Assembly (NCBI GenBank): GCA_922989275.2
Contig: OV277864.1
Location: forward strand, 3,286,001 to 3,350,000
Origin: Gari tellinella
Taxonomy: Eukaryota > Mollusca > Bivalvia > Cardiida > Psammobiidae
Length of the DNA stretch: 64,000 nt
Reading direction: 5' to 3'
The position numbers and the translations under genes were made by a program. This document shows, piece after piece, positions 63,961 to 64,000 of this stretch. The notes beneath the pieces were generated by a model, which saw only the letters and a list, made by a program, of their open reading frames with translations, did not search any database and was not told where the DNA came from. The first letter of the stretch is position 1, and each line of letters opens with the position of its first letter.

Positions 63961-64000
63961 TATTGTCATTCTAAAGATTGCCATTCTAAATATTGTCATA
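63946..64000. repeat. Short tandem repeat cutting the LINE
   Basis: Units of ATTGCCATTCTAAA and ATTGTCATTCTAAA alternate. The unit is the LINE's own codons for the EWQS block, so the array expanded from coding sequence. Confidence 0.7.

Overview
This window looks like gene-poor animal DNA, most likely from a mollusc and probably a bivalve. The reasons are the AT-rich composition, the many short non-autonomous transposons, decayed LINE fragments, and a striking excess of the 8-mer TACATGTA. The clade is an inference; the species cannot be read from the sequence. I found no intact protein-coding gene and no rRNA. The only coding traces I trust are two broken LINE reverse transcriptases (50856-51262 + and 62605-63960 -). 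One weak exon candidate lies at 33316-33622. Nearly all other open frames of 60-150 codons are reading-frame accidents inside palindromic repeats.

Most of the rest is a layered deposit of MITE-like elements, which I name locally. TA-flanked families have CAGT...ACTG termini, the hallmark of Tc1/mariner-type elements: TA-A (TACAGTGGAGAATCTGTTAT), TA-B (TACAGTGCTCCCTCTCTA), TA-C (TACAGTAAAACCTCTCTATT) and a minor TA-I (TACAGTCGAATC or TACAGTCTAAATTCG). TTAA-flanked families have CCC...GGG termini, a piggyBac-like pattern: TT-D (TTAACCCTTTCACTCTCAAT) with variants D2 (TTAACCCCTTCACTGCC) and D3 (TTAACCCTTTGCCTGCTGG), TT-E (TTAACCCATTTATGCCCAGT), TT-F (TTAACCCTTTACC), TT-G (TTAACCCTTTGAACCCTAGT) and TT-K (TTAACCCATTGTATGCTGGG). 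Smaller fold-back groups are FB-H (core AGCATTTGATTGGTCAG) and J (GGGCTCCAGATAA ends).

The most unusual pattern is that families with unrelated ends carry the same central hairpin. Hairpin I (GCAAACAGT...GATCAGACGCC, then its reverse complement) sits in TA-A, TA-B, TT-D, TT-E, TT-G and TT-K. Hairpin II (CTTAAAGCA..., ending CAGAAAGCTCC or CAGAATGCGCC at the tip) sits in TA-C and TT-F. The arms differ between families but change together, so the fold is kept. A second pattern is the conversion of TA into TACATGTA at sites where sister copies have a plain TA. This is what excision of a CAGT...ACTG element would leave if two bases of each end were retained.

Layout: 1-5.6 kb, sparse old remnants; 5.7-9.3 kb, a cluster of TA-A with one TA-C; 9.9-14.2 kb, TT-D, FB-H, a large unclassified fold-back and TA-B; 14.4-23.6 kb, dense TA-A/B/C and TT-F with nesting; 23.6-26.0 kb, a 155-bp tandem array, a small inverted repeat and a quiet stretch with a TATA-like motif; 26.0-35.2 kb, the densest nesting, including a three-level nest; 35.2-39.3 kb, quiet except for a 193-bp tandem array; 39.3-46.4 kb, nested TA/TT elements; 47.5-50.4 kb, FB-H, simple repeats and a 1.14-kb fold-back built from AGCTTTG-like words; 50.8-53.3 kb, a LINE tail and a tandem duplication that supplies empty sites for two TTAA insertions and one TACATGTA; 54-62.4 kb, further MITEs including a TA-A host carrying two insertions; 62.6-64 kb, an antisense LINE pol fragment. 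Element boundaries come from reading terminal repeats and target duplications by eye; ends of decayed copies are approximate.
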